From Maritimibacter sp. (lineage in GTDB: Bacteria > Pseudomonadota > Alphaproteobacteria > Rhodobacterales > Rhodobacteraceae): a DNA stretch of 30,845 nt. The notes under the pieces were generated by a model. It was not told the origin of the DNA and did no database searches. It was given only the letters and a program-made list of their open reading frames with translations. The stretch lies in contig DOUP01000297.1 of the NCBI GenBank assembly GCA_003520545.1, positions 1 to 30,845 on the forward strand, in the 5' to 3' direction. The translations under genes were made by a program, and so were the position numbers. This document shows positions 29,926 to 30,845 of the stretch, in pieces. The stretch's first letter is position 1, and each line of letters starts with the position of its first letter.

Positions 29926-30845
29926 GCTGTCACTCCTTCTGGCTCGCGGCGACTACGCTGTATCTGCAAAAAGGCGATCAGGCCCAGAAGCGCGAGCGTC
30001 GGGATGAAGATCAGCTCTTTTGGAAGCTGGTCGGCACTCGCACGGACCTCGGTGATGGCCACCGGGGTGTCTCCGTAAAAATCGAAGCTGGACAGCCGGT
30101 CCGACAGCGGCGTGCCAAACATCGGCTCTTCCATCCGCATCACGCCGTCTTCGGGCATGAGCATCAGGCCCAACTCATCGAGACGTGCGTCGACCCCTTC
30201 GGCGTCGGGCACGGTCAGGACAACGGTCATATCCTTCATTTCGAGCGTATCGAAGTCGGGCCCGGAGATGACGGTGCGGAATTCGGACCCAGGCTGCGCC
30301 GCTTCCAGCCGTTCGGTGAATGCGGTCGGCGCGATTTCCTCAAAGGGCGGCTGGATCTGGTTCATGAAGACGCCCGGACGGAACAGGGCGAAGGCGATGA
30401 GAAGCAACGCCACGGTTTCCCAGATCCGGGACTTCGCCATGAACCACCCCATCGTACCCGCCGTGAAGACGAGGATACCGATGGTCGAGACGATGAACAC
30501 GATAATGCCCTGCACCCATGTCACGTCGATCAGCAGCAGGTCGGTGTTGAAGATGAACACGAAGGGCAGGGCCACGGTCCGCAGCGAATAGAAAAACGCC
30601 GTGAAACCCGTGCGGATCGCATCGCCGCCCGACACGGCGGCAGCCGCGAATGACGCGAGCCCCACGGGTGGCGTCACGTCCGCCATGATCCCGAAGTAGA
30701 ACACGAAGAGGTGCACGGCGATCAGCGGCACGACGAGACCGGATTGCGCACCCAGTTCCACGACCACGGCTACCATTAGCGAGCTGACGACGATGTAGTT
30801 CGCGGTTGTTGGCAGACCCATCCCGAGGATCAGCGACAGGATCGC
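29922..30845 (-). CDS. TRAP transporter fused permease, C-terminal part (partial)
   Basis: The frame is open to the right edge, so only the last 307 residues or so are visible. The large-permease motif GMGLPTTANYIVVSSLM and the later ADVTPPVGLASFAAAAVSGG mark a TRAP permease of the fused small/large (4TM/12TM) type usually paired with a TAXI-family binding protein. After the helices, a roughly 110-residue soluble region (EFRTVISGPDFDTLEMKD onward) and a last helix match the DUF3394-type C-terminal extension of these permeases. Substrate is unknown. The binding-protein gene would be beyond the right edge. It is coupled to the universal stress protein gene by a four-base overlap. Confidence 0.85.
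   Translation of the reverse strand, partial: AILSLILGMGLPTTANYIVVSSLMVAVVVELGAQSGLVVPLIAVHLFVFYFGIMADVTPPVGLASFAAAAVSGGDAIRTGFTAFFYSLRTVALPFVFIFNTDLLLIDVTWVQGIIVFIVSTIGILVFTAGTMGWFMAKSRIWETVALLLIAFALFRPGVFMNQIQPPFEEIAPTAFTERLEAAQPGSEFRTVISGPDFDTLEMKDMTVVLTVPDAEGVDARLDELGLMLMPEDGVMRMEEPMFGTPLSDRLSSFDFYGDTPVAITEVRASADQLPKELIFIPTLALLGLIAFLQIQRSRREPEGVTA

Overview
The window looks like a chromosomal segment of an alphaproteobacterium of the Rhodobacteraceae (Roseobacter-type). The clues are high GC with G/C-rich third codon positions, three TRAP transporters in 31 kb, RTX/M10 metalloproteases, a Kps-type capsule exporter and a lignin-monomer catabolic block. The assignment rests on gene content and style, not on a marker gene. 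I saw no rRNA, tRNA, CRISPR, insertion sequence or integrase.

Left part (1-11,900), transport and cell surface. The end of a molybdate ABC transporter (modB tail, modC) is followed by a three-hairpin intergenic element. Next come a divergent sugar-acid kinase homologue (DGOK family) and, divergently, UDP-galactopyranose mutase (glf). Two serralysin-like metalloproteases with RTX repeats then lie tail to tail and share a 1.4-kb inverted repeat that includes 124 identical bases. One has the normal HExxHxxGxxH zinc site. The other is fused to a propeller-like domain and carries Asp in place of the third His. Beyond them lie the inner-membrane capsule export genes kpsT and kpsE, with kpsM divergent, closed by a strong bidirectional terminator.

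Middle and right (11,900-28,950), aromatic methyl-ether and hydroxycinnamate catabolism. An operon of a LigM-like tetrahydrofolate-dependent O-demethylase plus methylenetetrahydrofolate reductase is divergent from a LysR-type regulator with two DNA-binding domains. A five-gene minus-strand operon (TRAP dctPQM, alpha/beta hydrolase, YciI-like) lies downstream of a second LigM homologue, a GntR regulator and feruloyl-CoA synthetase. Divergent from the synthetase is a plus-strand operon of crotonase, MarR regulator, amidohydrolase and TRAP dctPQM. A coherent reading is that TRAP systems import hydroxycinnamates or their methoxylated products, Fcs makes the CoA thioester, the crotonase and amidohydrolase shorten the side chain, and the LigM enzymes move the O-methyl group to tetrahydrofolate, which MetF recycles. 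Palindromic operators beside the gntR and marR promoters fit local induction.

Right end (28,950-30,845). A terminator is followed by a decayed imelysin (M75) fragment, then, on the minus strand, a universal stress protein overlapping the end of a fused TRAP permease that runs off the window.
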